Origin: Flavobacteriales bacterium UBA6770
GTDB taxonomy: Bacteria > Bacteroidota > Bacteroidia > Flavobacteriales_G > Salibacteraceae
Length of the DNA stretch: 64,000 nt
Assembly (NCBI GenBank): GCA_905181875.1
Contig: CAJIZH010000003.1
Location: 682,001-746,000, forward strand
Direction of reading: 5' to 3'
In this document: one piece after another, positions 8,224 to 17,120 of the stretch
Position numbering within the stretch: the stretch's first letter is position 1
Layout of the letters: every line of letters begins with the position of its first letter
Made by a program: the position numbers and the translations under genes
The notes under the pieces: model-generated
The model's database searches: none
Told to the model about the DNA's origin: nothing
What the model saw: the letters and a program-made list of their open reading frames with translations, nothing else

Positions 8224-9504
8224 TTATTCGCATTCAACAGCCGAATTTAAAACTTCTGAGAACCGATAGCAATCTTCAAACGAATTATAAATTGGAACAG
8301 GGGCAATTCGAATAACATTTGGCTCTCTCCAATCAGCAATTACGCCGTTTTTTGTCAAATAATCAAAAAGCTGTTTTCCTTTACCATGAACAAGTATAGA
8401 TAATTGAGCACCTCTTTCTTCAGGATTGCTTGGAGTTATAATTTCAAATATTGCATTCGGGTGATTTCCGGAAACTTGCTTAATGCAAAACTCAAGATAA
8501 CTCGTCAGTTTTTGTGACTTTTCTCGCAAGGCTTTCATTCCTATTTTAGAATGTAAATCAATTGCTACTTTATGCACTGCCATTGCCAAAACGGGAGCGT
8601 TACTCAACTGCCAAGATTCTGCCGAACGAATTGGGTTAAATCCTTTTTCCATTAAAAACCGTGTTTCCTTATCGTGACCCCACCAGCCAGCAAGTCTTGG
8701 AAGTTCAGGATTATTGCAATGTCTTTCATGAACAAAAACTCCAGCAATACTTCCTGGACCAGAATTCAGATATTTGTACGAACACCAGCAAGCAAAATCA
8801 ACATTCCAGTCGTGGAGTTCAAGCGGAACATTTCCCGCTCCATGTGCTAAATCCCAGCCAACATAAGCTCCTTGTCTTTGACTCGCTTCGGTAATGGTTT
8901 TCATATCGAAAACTTGACCTGTGTAGTAATTCACTCCACCAATCATTACCAATGCCAGTTCAGACCCAACTTCTTCTATGGCTTTTAAAACATCTTCAGT
9001 TCTTATGTTATACTCTCCTTCTCTTGGCTCAAGTTCGACCAAGACGTCATCAGGCTTTAATCCATGATGCTTAACTTGTGTTTCAAGTGCATACTGATCA
9101 GAAGGAAAAGCTTTTCCTTCGCATATTATTTTAAATCGTTCTTTTGTTGGTCGGTAGAAGGAAACCATCATTAAGTGCAAATTCGTGGTCAACCCATTCA
9201 TAGCCACGACTTCCATTGGTTTTGCGCCAACTATTTCAGAAAGTGGATCAGCAAACATTTCATGATAGGCAAACCAAGGGTTCTTAGCTTCGAAATGACC
9301 CTCCACGCCATATTTCCCCCAGTCATCTAACTCTTGCTGTAAAGCAGCTTTTGCACCTTTTGGCTGCAACCCTAAACTGTTTCCTGTTAGGTAAATACAG
9401 TTTTCTCCATCGTGCTGAGGAAAAATAAATTCATTGCGATAACCGCTTAGTTCATCGTTGTTATCTAATTTTTTAGCAAAATTTTTGTCCCATCTGAAAT
9501 CCAT
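8224..9504 (-). CDS. kynU: Kynureninase
   Basis: This PLP-dependent hydrolase cleaves 3-hydroxykynurenine or kynurenine to (3-hydroxy)anthranilate and alanine. It has 426 residues from the ATG at 9504 (MDFRWDKNFAKKLD), chosen over an upstream ATG at 9552 whose extra residues look unlike the family and overlap the hemL promoter region. Visible marks include IYLTGNSLGLQPKGA, the PLP-aspartate region VGWDLAHGAGNVPLELHDW, and the PLP-lysine strand CWCSYKYLNSGPG. It is the first gene of a kynU, acetyltransferase, kmo unit and is divergent from hemL. Confidence 0.95.
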   Translation of the reverse strand: MDFRWDKNFAKKLDNNDELSGYRNEFIFPQHDGENCIYLTGNSLGLQPKGAKAALQQELDDWGKYGVEGHFEAKNPWFAYHEMFADPLSEIVGAKPMEVVAMNGLTTNLHLMMVSFYRPTKERFKIICEGKAFPSDQYALETQVKHHGLKPDDVLVELEPREGEYNIRTEDVLKAIEEVGSELALVMIGGVNYYTGQVFDMKTITEASQRQGAYVGWDLAHGAGNVPLELHDWNVDFACWCSYKYLNSGPGSIAGVFVHERHCNNPELPRLAGWWGHDKETRFLMEKGFNPIRSAESWQLSNAPVLAMAVHKVAIDLHSKIGMKALREKSQKLTSYLEFCIKQVSGNHPNAIFEIITPSNPEERGAQLSILVHGKGKQLFDYLTKNGVIADWREPNVIRIAPVPIYNSFEDCYRFSEVLNSAVECE

Positions 9505-9534
9505 TTGACTGCTTTTTTGTCCTCTTATTAAGGT

Positions 9535-9543
9535 TATTTTTGC
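9535..9543 (+). promoter_or_regulatory. Candidate -7 promoter box for hemL
   Basis: TATTTTTGC matches TAnnTTTG plus the frequent trailing C. No TTG sits at the ideal 19-21 bases upstream; one at 9517-9519 gives a 15-base spacer. A transcript from here would begin near 9548, downstream of the alternative hemL start at 9540, which supports the later start at 9591. Confidence 0.45.
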
Positions 9544-9590
9544 AAACCTCAAAATTAGTAAAGCCTATTAAACAAGAGGACACCAAAGCT

Positions 9591-10883
9591 ATGATTAGAA
9601 AAAATTCAGATAAACTATATTCGAAAGCAAAAGATTTGTTCCCGGGCGGAGTAAACTCACCCGTGCGTGCATTTCGATCAGTTAAAGGTGATCCAATATT
9701 TATTGATAGAGGAGATGGTTGTCACATTTACGATGTAGATGGAAACGAATACATTGATTTTTGCTGCTCATGGGGGCCTTTAATTCTAGGTCATAATCAT
9801 AGAGGAGTTAGAGATTCGATTGTTGCTGCATTGGACAAGGGGACTTCTTTTGGAGCGCCAACTCAACTCGAAAATGAATTGGGTGATTTGATCATATCGA
9901 ACAACCGATTCATAGAAAAAATTCGATTTACTAGTTCGGGAACCGAGGCGGTGATGTCTGCCGTTCGGGTGGCTAGAGGTTATTCTAGCAAAAACAAAAT
10001 CTTAAAGTTTGAAGGTTGTTATCATGGACACTTAGATGCTCTATTAGTAAATGCTGGTTCAGGATTAGTGACCTTAGGAACTTCCTCTTCAGCGGGAATT
10101 CCAGAAGCTTATGTAAATGAAACACTAGTAGCTCCTTTAAATAACAAAGAAGCCATTGAACAAGCAATCGCAGAACATGGCCATGATTTAGCGTGTATTA
10201 TTATTGAACCCATTCCAGCAAATAATGGGTTATTGGTTCAGGATTTTGAGTACCTCAACTTCCTGAGAAAAATCACAAAAGACAATGATATCCTTTTGAT
10301 TTTTGATGAAGTAATTAGTGGGTTTAGAGTTGGTTTTGAAGGAGCAGCAGGATTATACAATATTCAGCCTGACATTATCACTTACGGTAAAATTATTGGT
10401 GGTGGATTACCCGTTGGAGCCTATGGAGCAAGTAAAGAAATCATGTCTTGTGTTGCTCCTGACGGGCCAGTTTACCAAGCTGGAACATTATCTGGAAATC
10501 CTGTTGCGATGAGTTCGGGAAAAGCAACTTTAGAGCAATGCTTAAAACTAAATTTCTACAAAGACTTAGAGGAGAAAACCGCCTTTTTCATTGAAAAAGT
10601 AACAGAAGGAATTCCTGCAGCATCTGGATTTCATATGCAGCAAGCCGGCTCCATATTTTGGTTAACATTTAGCTCAAATAGAGTCACAAAAGCAGATGAA
10701 ATTGATAGTGCTAAAATGAATTTCTTCAAGGAATTGTATAGCTACATTTTAGAAAATGGAGTTTATATGGGCCCTTCTGGATATGAGGTTGGTTTTGTGT
10801 CGGAAGCTCACACTATTGAAGATTTAACAAAAAGCGCGAAAATTATTAACACTGGACTGAAGCAAGTGCTTGACTTACATTGA
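9591..10883 (+). CDS. hemL: Glutamate-1-semialdehyde 2,1-aminomutase
   Basis: It converts glutamate-1-semialdehyde to 5-aminolevulinate, the first tetrapyrrole precursor of the C5 pathway. The 430-residue PLP enzyme shows FPGGVNSPVRAFRSV at the N-terminus, TSSGTEAVMSAVRVARG, FEGCYHGHLDALLV, the PLP-aspartate in LLIFDEVISGFRVG, and the Schiff-base lysine in TYGKIIGGGLPVGAYG. The ATG at 9591 (MIRKNSDKLYSKA) fits the family start; an upstream alternative at 9540 would overlap the promoter box. It is divergent from kynU and followed by a 56-residue ORF. Confidence 0.95.
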   Translation: MIRKNSDKLYSKAKDLFPGGVNSPVRAFRSVKGDPIFIDRGDGCHIYDVDGNEYIDFCCSWGPLILGHNHRGVRDSIVAALDKGTSFGAPTQLENELGDLIISNNRFIEKIRFTSSGTEAVMSAVRVARGYSSKNKILKFEGCYHGHLDALLVNAGSGLVTLGTSSSAGIPEAYVNETLVAPLNNKEAIEQAIAEHGHDLACIIIEPIPANNGLLVQDFEYLNFLRKITKDNDILLIFDEVISGFRVGFEGAAGLYNIQPDIITYGKIIGGGLPVGAYGASKEIMSCVAPDGPVYQAGTLSGNPVAMSSGKATLEQCLKLNFYKDLEEKTAFFIEKVTEGIPAASGFHMQQAGSIFWLTFSSNRVTKADEIDSAKMNFFKELYSYILENGVYMGPSGYEVGFVSEAHTIEDLTKSAKIINTGLKQVLDLH

Positions 10884-10900
10884 TTTAATCGCTATTTTTG
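10870..10900 (+). promoter_or_regulatory. Candidate promoter for the 56-residue ORF
   Basis: TTG at 10870-10872, a 20-base spacer, and TATTTTTG at 10893-10900 match the Bacteroidota -33/-7 arrangement. The -33 element lies inside the 3' end of hemL. The predicted start of transcription is only about 10 bases before the ATG at 10916. Confidence 0.5.
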
Positions 10901-10915
10901 TAAAAAAATATATCA

Positions 10916-11086
10916 ATGACCTTAACACGAATTACGAACTTTAAAAATCGAAAGAAAGCTAAAGGAAAAAAGGAAAAAAGTAACTTTTTACTACTGAATA
11001 ATAATGCGTTCAAATTTGTTCGTGAAGACGAATTAAAAGAGAAGTACCGTTACTCAAAAGACGATCTAGAACATCTTTTTGTATAA
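10916..11086 (+). CDS. Small basic protein, 56 residues, unknown function
   Basis: I do not recognise a family. The frame encodes a lysine-rich N-terminal half (NFKNRKKAKGKKEKSN) and a charged C-terminal half (KFVREDELKEKYRYSKDDLE) with no hydrophobic segment, so the product would be cytoplasmic and could bind nucleic acid or ribosomes. It has a well-spaced TTG-N20-TATTTTTG promoter just upstream and codon use like its neighbours, which favours a real gene over a chance frame. Confidence 0.5.
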   Translation: MTLTRITNFKNRKKAKGKKEKSNFLLLNNNAFKFVREDELKEKYRYSKDDLEHLFV

Positions 11087-11147
11087 AATCAGCCTTTTAC
11101 ACTGTCCATAACTTTGGTTTTGAGAAACCTCAAAACCGCATAGAAAA

Positions 11148-11780
11148 ATGAATGGATACAACCTTATAGCTCCATATTACCTGTTTTTTGTGAAATTGGT
11201 TTTTGGAGATTTGCTTTTTAAAGCACAAACCCATTTTCTTACCAAAGACCTTGACAATCAGCAAATTTTAATTGTTGGCGGTGGCAGGGGAGAGCTATTG
11301 TCTTTTTGTTTGAGCCAATACCCAACAACTAGGATAACCTATGTCGAGTCTTCCTCAAAAATGATTGAACTTTCTGAAAAGAGAGTTTCAATTCAAGACC
11401 AAACAAGGGTTGACTTTCAATGTAAAAGCATTTTTGAGTGGGATACAAGTCTGACGTTTGATTTGGTGCTACTGCCGTTTGTATTGGATTTGTTTAGTGA
11501 AATTAATTGCCTTGCATTATTACGTAAAACTAAGGCTATTTTGCATGAAGAAGGCAGTTTAATAGTTACCGATTTTTCAAAGAATCCAGCAAAATTTCAG
11601 AAAGCTTTAGTAGGTTTAATGTACTTGCTTTTTAATTCAGTTGGCGCTACCGAACGTTCTAAGCTTCCAGAATTTTATGCTCTTTTTGCAGCAGAACAAT
11701 TGAGCATATTTAAAGAGAAGAAGCTAGGTCTGGGCCCCTATCAAGATTTGGTTTTGACGTTTCAACTTACACTTTGCTGA
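11148..11780 (+). CDS. Class I SAM-dependent methyltransferase
   Basis: The 210-residue protein has the Rossmann SAM-binding motif LIVGGGRGELLSFCL (about residues 43-57), the acidic residue ending strand 2 (TYVESSSKMIELSEKR), and LVLLPFVLDLF at the motif IV position. A further segment (EGSLIVTDFSK) fits the later strand of the fold. The substrate is unknown. It ends 19 bases inside the convergent YqaA-like gene. A -7-like box TAACTTTG lies at 11109-11116 but has no convincing -33 element. Confidence 0.8.
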   Translation: MNGYNLIAPYYLFFVKLVFGDLLFKAQTHFLTKDLDNQQILIVGGGRGELLSFCLSQYPTTRITYVESSSKMIELSEKRVSIQDQTRVDFQCKSIFEWDTSLTFDLVLLPFVLDLFSEINCLALLRKTKAILHEEGSLIVTDFSKNPAKFQKALVGLMYLLFNSVGATERSKLPEFYALFAAEQLSIFKEKKLGLGPYQDLVLTFQLTLC

Positions 11781-12202
11781 ACAACGTAAATCAAGCCAGC
11801 ATAACGCAAAGTCTTTCCAAAAAACATAAGTATAAAAACAGGAATTGCTTTTACTCTAAAGAACCCCAAGGCAACCGCAATAGGATCACCAATAAAAGGC
11901 AACCAAGTCAAAAATGCCGTCCAAACTCCAAAGCGATTGACTCTGGCGCTAAAACTTTCCACTTTTTCTCGTTTGATTTTCAAGTATTTTTCTATCCAAT
12001 CCCACTTACCTAATCGTCCAAAATAAAAAGAAGTGATTCCTCCAAGAGTATTACCAATTGAGGCATAAACCAAACATTGAACTGGAGGATAATCAGCAAG
12101 AATAAGGCCCGTCAAATAAGGTTCTGAACCAATTGGAAGAATAGTCGCTGCCAGAAACGAATTCAGAAATAAAGCCCAAAGAGCTGGGTCAAGAAACATC
12201 AT
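11762..12202 (-). CDS. YqaA-like membrane protein (VTT/DedA superfamily)
   Basis: The 146-residue protein has several membrane segments and the VTT-type signature PIGSEPYLTGLILADYPP plus GNTLGGITSFYFGR and TAFLTWLPFIGDPIAVALG. Length and motifs fit the YqaA subgroup of the DedA/SNARE-associated superfamily, inner-membrane proteins some relatives of which move lipids such as undecaprenyl phosphate across the membrane. The specific role here is unknown. It overlaps the 3' end of the methyltransferase gene on the other strand. Confidence 0.8.
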   Translation of the reverse strand: MMFLDPALWALFLNSFLAATILPIGSEPYLTGLILADYPPVQCLVYASIGNTLGGITSFYFGRLGKWDWIEKYLKIKREKVESFSARVNRFGVWTAFLTWLPFIGDPIAVALGFFRVKAIPVFILMFFGKTLRYAGLIYVVQQSVS

Positions 12203-12224
12203 ATAGAAAAATAATGGTCATAAA

Positions 12225-12256
12225 AAAACCTCGTGACCAAAGGTACACGAGGTTTT
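12225..12256 (-). terminator. Rho-independent terminator after the T9SS protein gene
   Basis: A perfect 11-bp inverted repeat (12225-12235 with 12246-12256, core CCTCGTG/CACGAGG) with a 10-base loop is followed on the minus strand by seven T residues. It lies 22 bases past the stop of the T9SS gene. Confidence 0.85.
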
Positions 12257-12277
12257 GATTTTTAATTAAAATCTTAA

Positions 12278-13303
12278 TTAATTCTGTTTCATAAATCGTA
12301 TTGGCAGATATTCCTCTCCTTCGATCATTAAGAAGTAAATACCGTTGGGAAATTCTGAAACATCAAATTCCCCAGTGTTGTAATCCAAAACTTCATGAAT
12401 ACTTCCATTCATGCTAGTGATATGAACTTTAGCGTCTGATGCTATATCATTTCCTAACACTTGAATCTGATTTGAAGCTGGATTAGGGAATAACTGTAAT
12501 TTCTGTTTTCCTTGAATTTCAATAATAGAAGTAGTGTCCACTTCTTCAGTTGTGTCAACAGGAGAGATAATAACCTGATCTTGTTTTCTGTAGGTAACTA
12601 CTGTATCTAAATCTCCATTTTCATTTTCATATTTAATGCTCATTACATAGCTGCCTGTTCCCTTTTGCCAGTATTCGTATGTAGTACTCGAATATGTTTT
12701 GGTAGCTGCAGCCCTGGCAGTGTCATTATACGACTCCTCAATTTTTACTCTTAGAATATCATTTAAACCACCAAATGGCAAAATAATAGCCCCCCAACCG
12801 TCAACAGTAGTCTTATATGTGCCTCTCCTTTGATTTGGGAAAAACCTTGACCCATTATCGTAATAGTAAGCACTAGAATGAGCGTCATTATATACAACAG
12901 GAAAGGTGAATTTTAATAAACTATCATTTCCATAGCTCACCTGAGTAATTCCAGATCTAGTTCCCATTATGTACAAATCAGCTGGAGTAGACTTATATTG
13001 AATACGGACTCCATTGAATCCAGTGTATTGCTCACACAAATTAGTGTTACCTGGATCTGCTTGGAATCCACCTCGAACAGCTTCAAACTCAAGATCAGTT
13101 GAATCTCCCTTTGTCATTTTTGAAAAATTCCAAATCACTTTGGCACCCGCAGCTCCTGGACCAGCAAATGATGAAGCATTGTCCATAATGTTATAGGTGA
13201 CTTTTGTTCCGATTCCAGGAATAACAGATGCAGAATCGAGTGTTACTTGTCCAATCAAAAATGTTGGAATCGAAATAGAAAAAAAAATTAATAGTGTTTT
13301 CAT
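12278..13303 (-). CDS. Secreted protein with T9SS type A sorting domain
   Basis: The 341-residue product has a signal peptide (MKTLLIFFSISIPTFLIGQ), a beta-rich body (about residues 20-250) with no recognised enzyme motif, a threonine-rich linker (SPVDTTEEVDTTSI) and a C-terminal type A sorting domain starting LQLFPNPASNQIQVLG and ending YLPIRFMKQN. It would be exported across the inner membrane by Sec and across the outer membrane by T9SS, then released or surface-attached. Function unknown. It is a single gene closed by a strong terminator. Confidence 0.85.
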   Translation of the reverse strand: MKTLLIFFSISIPTFLIGQVTLDSASVIPGIGTKVTYNIMDNASSFAGPGAAGAKVIWNFSKMTKGDSTDLEFEAVRGGFQADPGNTNLCEQYTGFNGVRIQYKSTPADLYIMGTRSGITQVSYGNDSLLKFTFPVVYNDAHSSAYYYDNGSRFFPNQRRGTYKTTVDGWGAIILPFGGLNDILRVKIEESYNDTARAAATKTYSSTTYEYWQKGTGSYVMSIKYENENGDLDTVVTYRKQDQVIISPVDTTEEVDTTSIIEIQGKQKLQLFPNPASNQIQVLGNDIASDAKVHITSMNGSIHEVLDYNTGEFDVSEFPNGIYFLMIEGEEYLPIRFMKQN

Positions 13304-13598
13304 AGTGAGTTTTTTTTTAAACTTAAAAAATCGAAAATACTGAAAAACCTTACTCTCACCAAATAAAAAACTCAGCTATAACTGTACAATTCAGATTCAA
13401 AATATTCAATATTGTATTTCAATCAATTTATTCCTGGCACATCGCCTAATACCAGAAATTTTTTTTCTTTTTTTTAAAAAAGCAATAAGTGAAACAATTG
13501 ATATTTTTCACCCTTTCATTTTAAATAGCCATGCTTCCATTTATTAGAATATCGGAAACTGAAACTTCTATTGAATCTTCAATGAATCCTTTTGATAT

Positions 13599-13945
13599 TT
13601 AATAGTTGCTTTTTTGAGGTTTTTTGACTTGAATTTTAGTCAATTCATCATCTTTTGTAACTAATTCCTGTTGAACTTTTGACTTAACATCATATTTAAC
13701 TAACATAACGTAATTGACCAGACTCTGAGTATAATTCTAAAGCTCCCTCAGCGCCAGATACTCGGTAAAACATATGGGAGAGTTCTTTTCCAAGGTTATC
13801 TAATTTCAACAACAGAACATCTCCATTACCTTCACCAAAGCTCTCCGTGGTTCCAACAAAAGACAAATGATTATTTGAAAGAGCAACTTCATTGGCTCTG
13901 TCTTCTTTATTACCACCATCAACTTCTCGAAACCAACATCATCAA
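13599..13945 (-). pseudogene. Remnant of a repeat-containing secreted protein
   Basis: Reading the minus strand, a start-less frame (about 13945 to 13696) encodes RANEVALSNNHLSFVG, then TESFGEGNGDVLLLKLDNLG. This is the pattern of the SBBP-like 'TxSFGxGxxDxxLxKxDxxG' repeat proteins common in Bacteroidota. It hits a stop, and after a shift of frame the next repeat unit continues (MLVKYDVKSKVQQELVTKD) to the stop at 13599. There is no start, no signal peptide and no C-terminal sorting domain, so this is a decayed fragment. The rest of 13304-14140 holds only AT-rich sequence and the downstream terminator. Confidence 0.6.
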
Positions 13946-14084
13946 GCTGCACAAAAGCAGATAATCAATTTCTTGCTTTTTGTAAGAAATTATTACGGGT
14001 ATTATCAACTAGAAAACAGCAAAAATGCGCAGCATAAACACCTTACGATTTTTACGTTGTTTTAGTATATCGTTTATCAAAAAA

Positions 14085-14109
14085 ATGCCCTTGCAAACTG
14101 CAAAGGCAT
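14085..14109 (-). terminator. Rho-independent terminator after the TonB receptor gene
   Basis: An 11-bp stem (14085-14095 with 14099-14109, one G-T pair) with a 3-base loop is followed on the minus strand by a run of seven T residues. It lies 31 bases after the receptor stop codon. Confidence 0.85.
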
Positions 14110-14140
14110 CTCATTTATTGAAATATGATTTAATCTGAAT

Positions 14141-17014
14141 TTAGAAACTGTAAGTATATTTAACTCCAATACCAACACCTGGATTAAACGAAGTGAAAAT
14201 TTGGTTTTCAGCTCCATACGATTTATAGTATAGTGTTCTATCATCATCCAGTAAATTTCTGGCGCTTAACGTAACCCTGTGATTTTGTTTTTCTCCGAAC
14301 TTACGGTATGCATTGAAATTTAAACTATTGAACGATGCAGTATATATATCTGGAACTCTACCTGAACCAATTATTGTCAATTGTTCTCCTTGTACATTGT
14401 AAGATAACGCAATACTAGTTGAGTTATCTGGTAAGTCGTAAGAAAGAACAATATTAATTGCATATGGAGATTGTCCTGACATTGGTCTGAAGTCTGAAAC
14501 TACTTCCCCAGCTCTAGCATTACTTTTTCTTACCTCTAATTCTGTCAATACTTCTTCGCCAACACCATCATCGGCAAAAACGCTATTCATATCCACTCTA
14601 GATTGAACTAAGGATAAGTTTGCCGAAACAAAGAATCTACTCAAATGCTTATTAAAAAATGATGCACTTGAATCTTTTGATTTTATGATTGATTTTCTTA
14701 CTTCAAACTCGGCACCAAAAACCTCTGCGTTTCCGCTATTTCTTGGCTTAATGTTATCTGGGCTAACCAGATAAGAAACCATTTCAATATGTCCATCAAA
14801 CTGTTTGTAAAAACCTGCAATAGAAATCAACTCCTTAGACGATAAAAAATACTCCCAACGTAAATCAAAGTTGTTGATATAGGTTTGCTCTAAATCAATA
14901 TTTCCTTCAAATGTTCTTTTTGTTATTGGGTCATATATCTGTGCAATTGATTTTTCTTTAAATGTCGGTCTAGCAACTGTTCTGTTTGCTGCTGCTCTTA
15001 AATTCATTTTATCAGATAATTCGTAAACTGTATTGAGAGACGGAAGAATATTTAATTCATTAAGGGTATTCGTATCGCTGTAAACAATAGAACCCGTATT
15101 ATTTTCACCTGTATAGAACATACTAATTTGCTCTATCCGGACGCCGTAAATCAACCTTAACTTCTTAAATACTCGTTGTTCAGCAGCAATATAACCAGCA
15201 AATAAATTCTGTCTAGAGGTATACTGATTTGCAGGTTGAAAATTTCCAATTGTATAAGTTCCTGATGACGACGCTGCAGGATCATTTGAAGCTTGCCAAA
15301 CATTTTCTTCTTGCAAGTACCAATCTGGATCGATAGATACTTCACTAAGATTTACCGGTCTATGTTTGAAATTTTGAGTTTCAAAATCTCTAAATTTTAA
15401 TGTCGCTACTGCTCCTGCCTTTAATGTGAAATTGTTAGAAAACTCCATTTTCACGTCCACTTTTGATGAATTATTAAACTCAGTTAAATCTCTCCAAAAA
15501 CGCTGTATTCCCGCACCTGTTCCTGTGGACAAAGTAGTGTCGCCATCTGTTATCGAAATTTTTGTTTCTCTAAAATCAGGATCATAAACCCGTGAGTATG
15601 AACTTGCATTACCCCAATCAACTTCTACAAAACCAAACTTGTGCTTACCGTTAAACATAACTGTAGATAATGTTCTCTGCTGATAAGTTAAAATATCTTC
15701 TATTAAAACCGCTTGATTTTGCTCTACATCCTTATTAACTCTTCTTGAAGCTGTAGACTCTCCGCCCTGGGTATTTAGTAGAGTCACAGAATACGCACTT
15801 TTTCCTTTTTTGTATGATCCAGTTACTAAGCCACTCCAAAGCACATTGTTTTTACCTATAGGTCCAACTCTTGTTCTTTGCGCTTGCATTTCAGGATTAG
15901 AAAGGTCAATATTCTTTAAGTAATCATTTGATTCAAACTCCTCGTAAAATGTTGTTTCGTTTCTGTAGTTGAATACTACGTTGTATCCAAAGGTTCGATC
16001 ATCAACTGTATTTATTTGATTTCCGTGGCTGAAGGCAAATGAACCGTTTGGTAATGCTGTTTTACTCTTTGTTGCTAATTGAGAATTGAAATTTCTAGTT
16101 ATTGACTCTAAATTTTCATCATTCAAAACTGAATTCGGTATTTGTGTGGTTTTTCCAATTCCTAGTTTTCTAGATCCATCATCATAACCAGCCCAATCCA
16201 TTTTACCTGTATTGTAAAGTATATAGTCGTTGTTAAAATGCATCCCAGGCACGTAGGTCATTCCAACGCTAATCTGGGTTGCTTTTTCATCAGGAAACTT
16301 TTTGGTAACCACATCAATTAATCCTCCGGCAAAGTCGCCATCTAATTCAGGTGTAAATGTTTTAGACACACTTACGTTTTCCAAAACATTTGTTGGGAAA
16401 ATATCGATTTGAACAGAATTCTTATCCGGGTCTAATCCTGGTATTGCCATTCCGTTGAGCGTAGTTTTTGTATATCTATCTCCAAGACCGCGAACATAGA
16501 CGTGTTTTCCATCTTGAACCGTTACACCAGTTACTCTTTTCATAGCGCCACCAAGATCGCTATCCCCTACTTTTCTGAATGTTTGAGCAGACATACCATC
16601 GGTAACGTTACTTGCCTTTTTCATATCCATCAGCATAGCTATTTCAGACGTTCTCCGAACTTTTGCTTCAACTGTATAAGCAGAGAGTTCTTCAGCTGCA
16701 GATGAAAGCGTAACATCCAAGATAGCAACTTCGCCTGACTTGACCTCAACATCGAAGGTTTGAGTCGCATATGAAATAAAAGAAACATTAATTTTATAAG
16801 GACCAGGATCTAATGGAAGAGAAAAGTTGCCATCTAAATCTGTAATTGTTCCTTTACCTGGATTACTTGTAAGAGAAATAGTAGCGCCAATTAATGCACC
16901 TCCAAAGTCGCCATCTAAAATATTACCTCTTACAAAACCCTGTTTTTGCTGTGCAAATACGGTCGTCATTGAAAGTATAAGAAGCAGAATACTGAGTATT
17001 TTATTCATTTTCAT
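14141..17014 (-). CDS. TonB-dependent outer-membrane receptor with carboxypeptidase-regulatory-like domain
   Basis: The 957-residue protein has a signal peptide (ILSILLLILSMTTVFAQQ), a CarboxypepD_reg-like domain (about 27-112: GFVRGNILDGDFGGALIGAT, PGPYKINVSFISYA), a plug domain (about 140-245: FRKVGDSDLGGAMKRVTGV, YVRGLGDRYTKTTLNG, GDFAGGLIDVVTKKFP) and a 22-strand-type barrel ending in phenylalanine (KYTYSF). It takes up a substrate through the outer membrane with TonB energy. No SusD partner is present, so a glycan-utilisation pair is not supported; instead the upstream gene encodes a surface lipoprotein, separated by a terminator. The divergent two-component system may regulate it. Confidence 0.9.
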   Translation of the reverse strand: MKMNKILSILLLILSMTTVFAQQKQGFVRGNILDGDFGGALIGATISLTSNPGKGTITDLDGNFSLPLDPGPYKINVSFISYATQTFDVEVKSGEVAILDVTLSSAAEELSAYTVEAKVRRTSEIAMLMDMKKASNVTDGMSAQTFRKVGDSDLGGAMKRVTGVTVQDGKHVYVRGLGDRYTKTTLNGMAIPGLDPDKNSVQIDIFPTNVLENVSVSKTFTPELDGDFAGGLIDVVTKKFPDEKATQISVGMTYVPGMHFNNDYILYNTGKMDWAGYDDGSRKLGIGKTTQIPNSVLNDENLESITRNFNSQLATKSKTALPNGSFAFSHGNQINTVDDRTFGYNVVFNYRNETTFYEEFESNDYLKNIDLSNPEMQAQRTRVGPIGKNNVLWSGLVTGSYKKGKSAYSVTLLNTQGGESTASRRVNKDVEQNQAVLIEDILTYQQRTLSTVMFNGKHKFGFVEVDWGNASSYSRVYDPDFRETKISITDGDTTLSTGTGAGIQRFWRDLTEFNNSSKVDVKMEFSNNFTLKAGAVATLKFRDFETQNFKHRPVNLSEVSIDPDWYLQEENVWQASNDPAASSSGTYTIGNFQPANQYTSRQNLFAGYIAAEQRVFKKLRLIYGVRIEQISMFYTGENNTGSIVYSDTNTLNELNILPSLNTVYELSDKMNLRAAANRTVARPTFKEKSIAQIYDPITKRTFEGNIDLEQTYINNFDLRWEYFLSSKELISIAGFYKQFDGHIEMVSYLVSPDNIKPRNSGNAEVFGAEFEVRKSIIKSKDSSASFFNKHLSRFFVSANLSLVQSRVDMNSVFADDGVGEEVLTELEVRKSNARAGEVVSDFRPMSGQSPYAINIVLSYDLPDNSTSIALSYNVQGEQLTIIGSGRVPDIYTASFNSLNFNAYRKFGEKQNHRVTLSARNLLDDDRTLYYKSYGAENQIFTSFNPGVGIGVKYTYSF

Positions 17015-17036
17015 CGTTTTATGGTAGGATGCAAAA

Positions 17037-17065
17037 ACCCTGCTGCAAAAGTATTGCAGCAGGGT
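17037..17065 (-). terminator. Terminator or attenuator between lipoprotein and TonB receptor genes
   Basis: A perfect 12-bp inverted repeat (17037-17048 with 17054-17065, ACCCTGCTGCAA and complement) with a 5-base loop is followed on the minus strand by five T residues. It sits in the 106-base gap between two co-directional genes, so it would end most lipoprotein transcripts while some read through into the receptor gene. Confidence 0.85.
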
Positions 17066-17120
17066 AGCCTTCTATCACTGTTTAGTTTAACAGTATATTA
17101 TCAAATAGTTAAGTGTTTTT

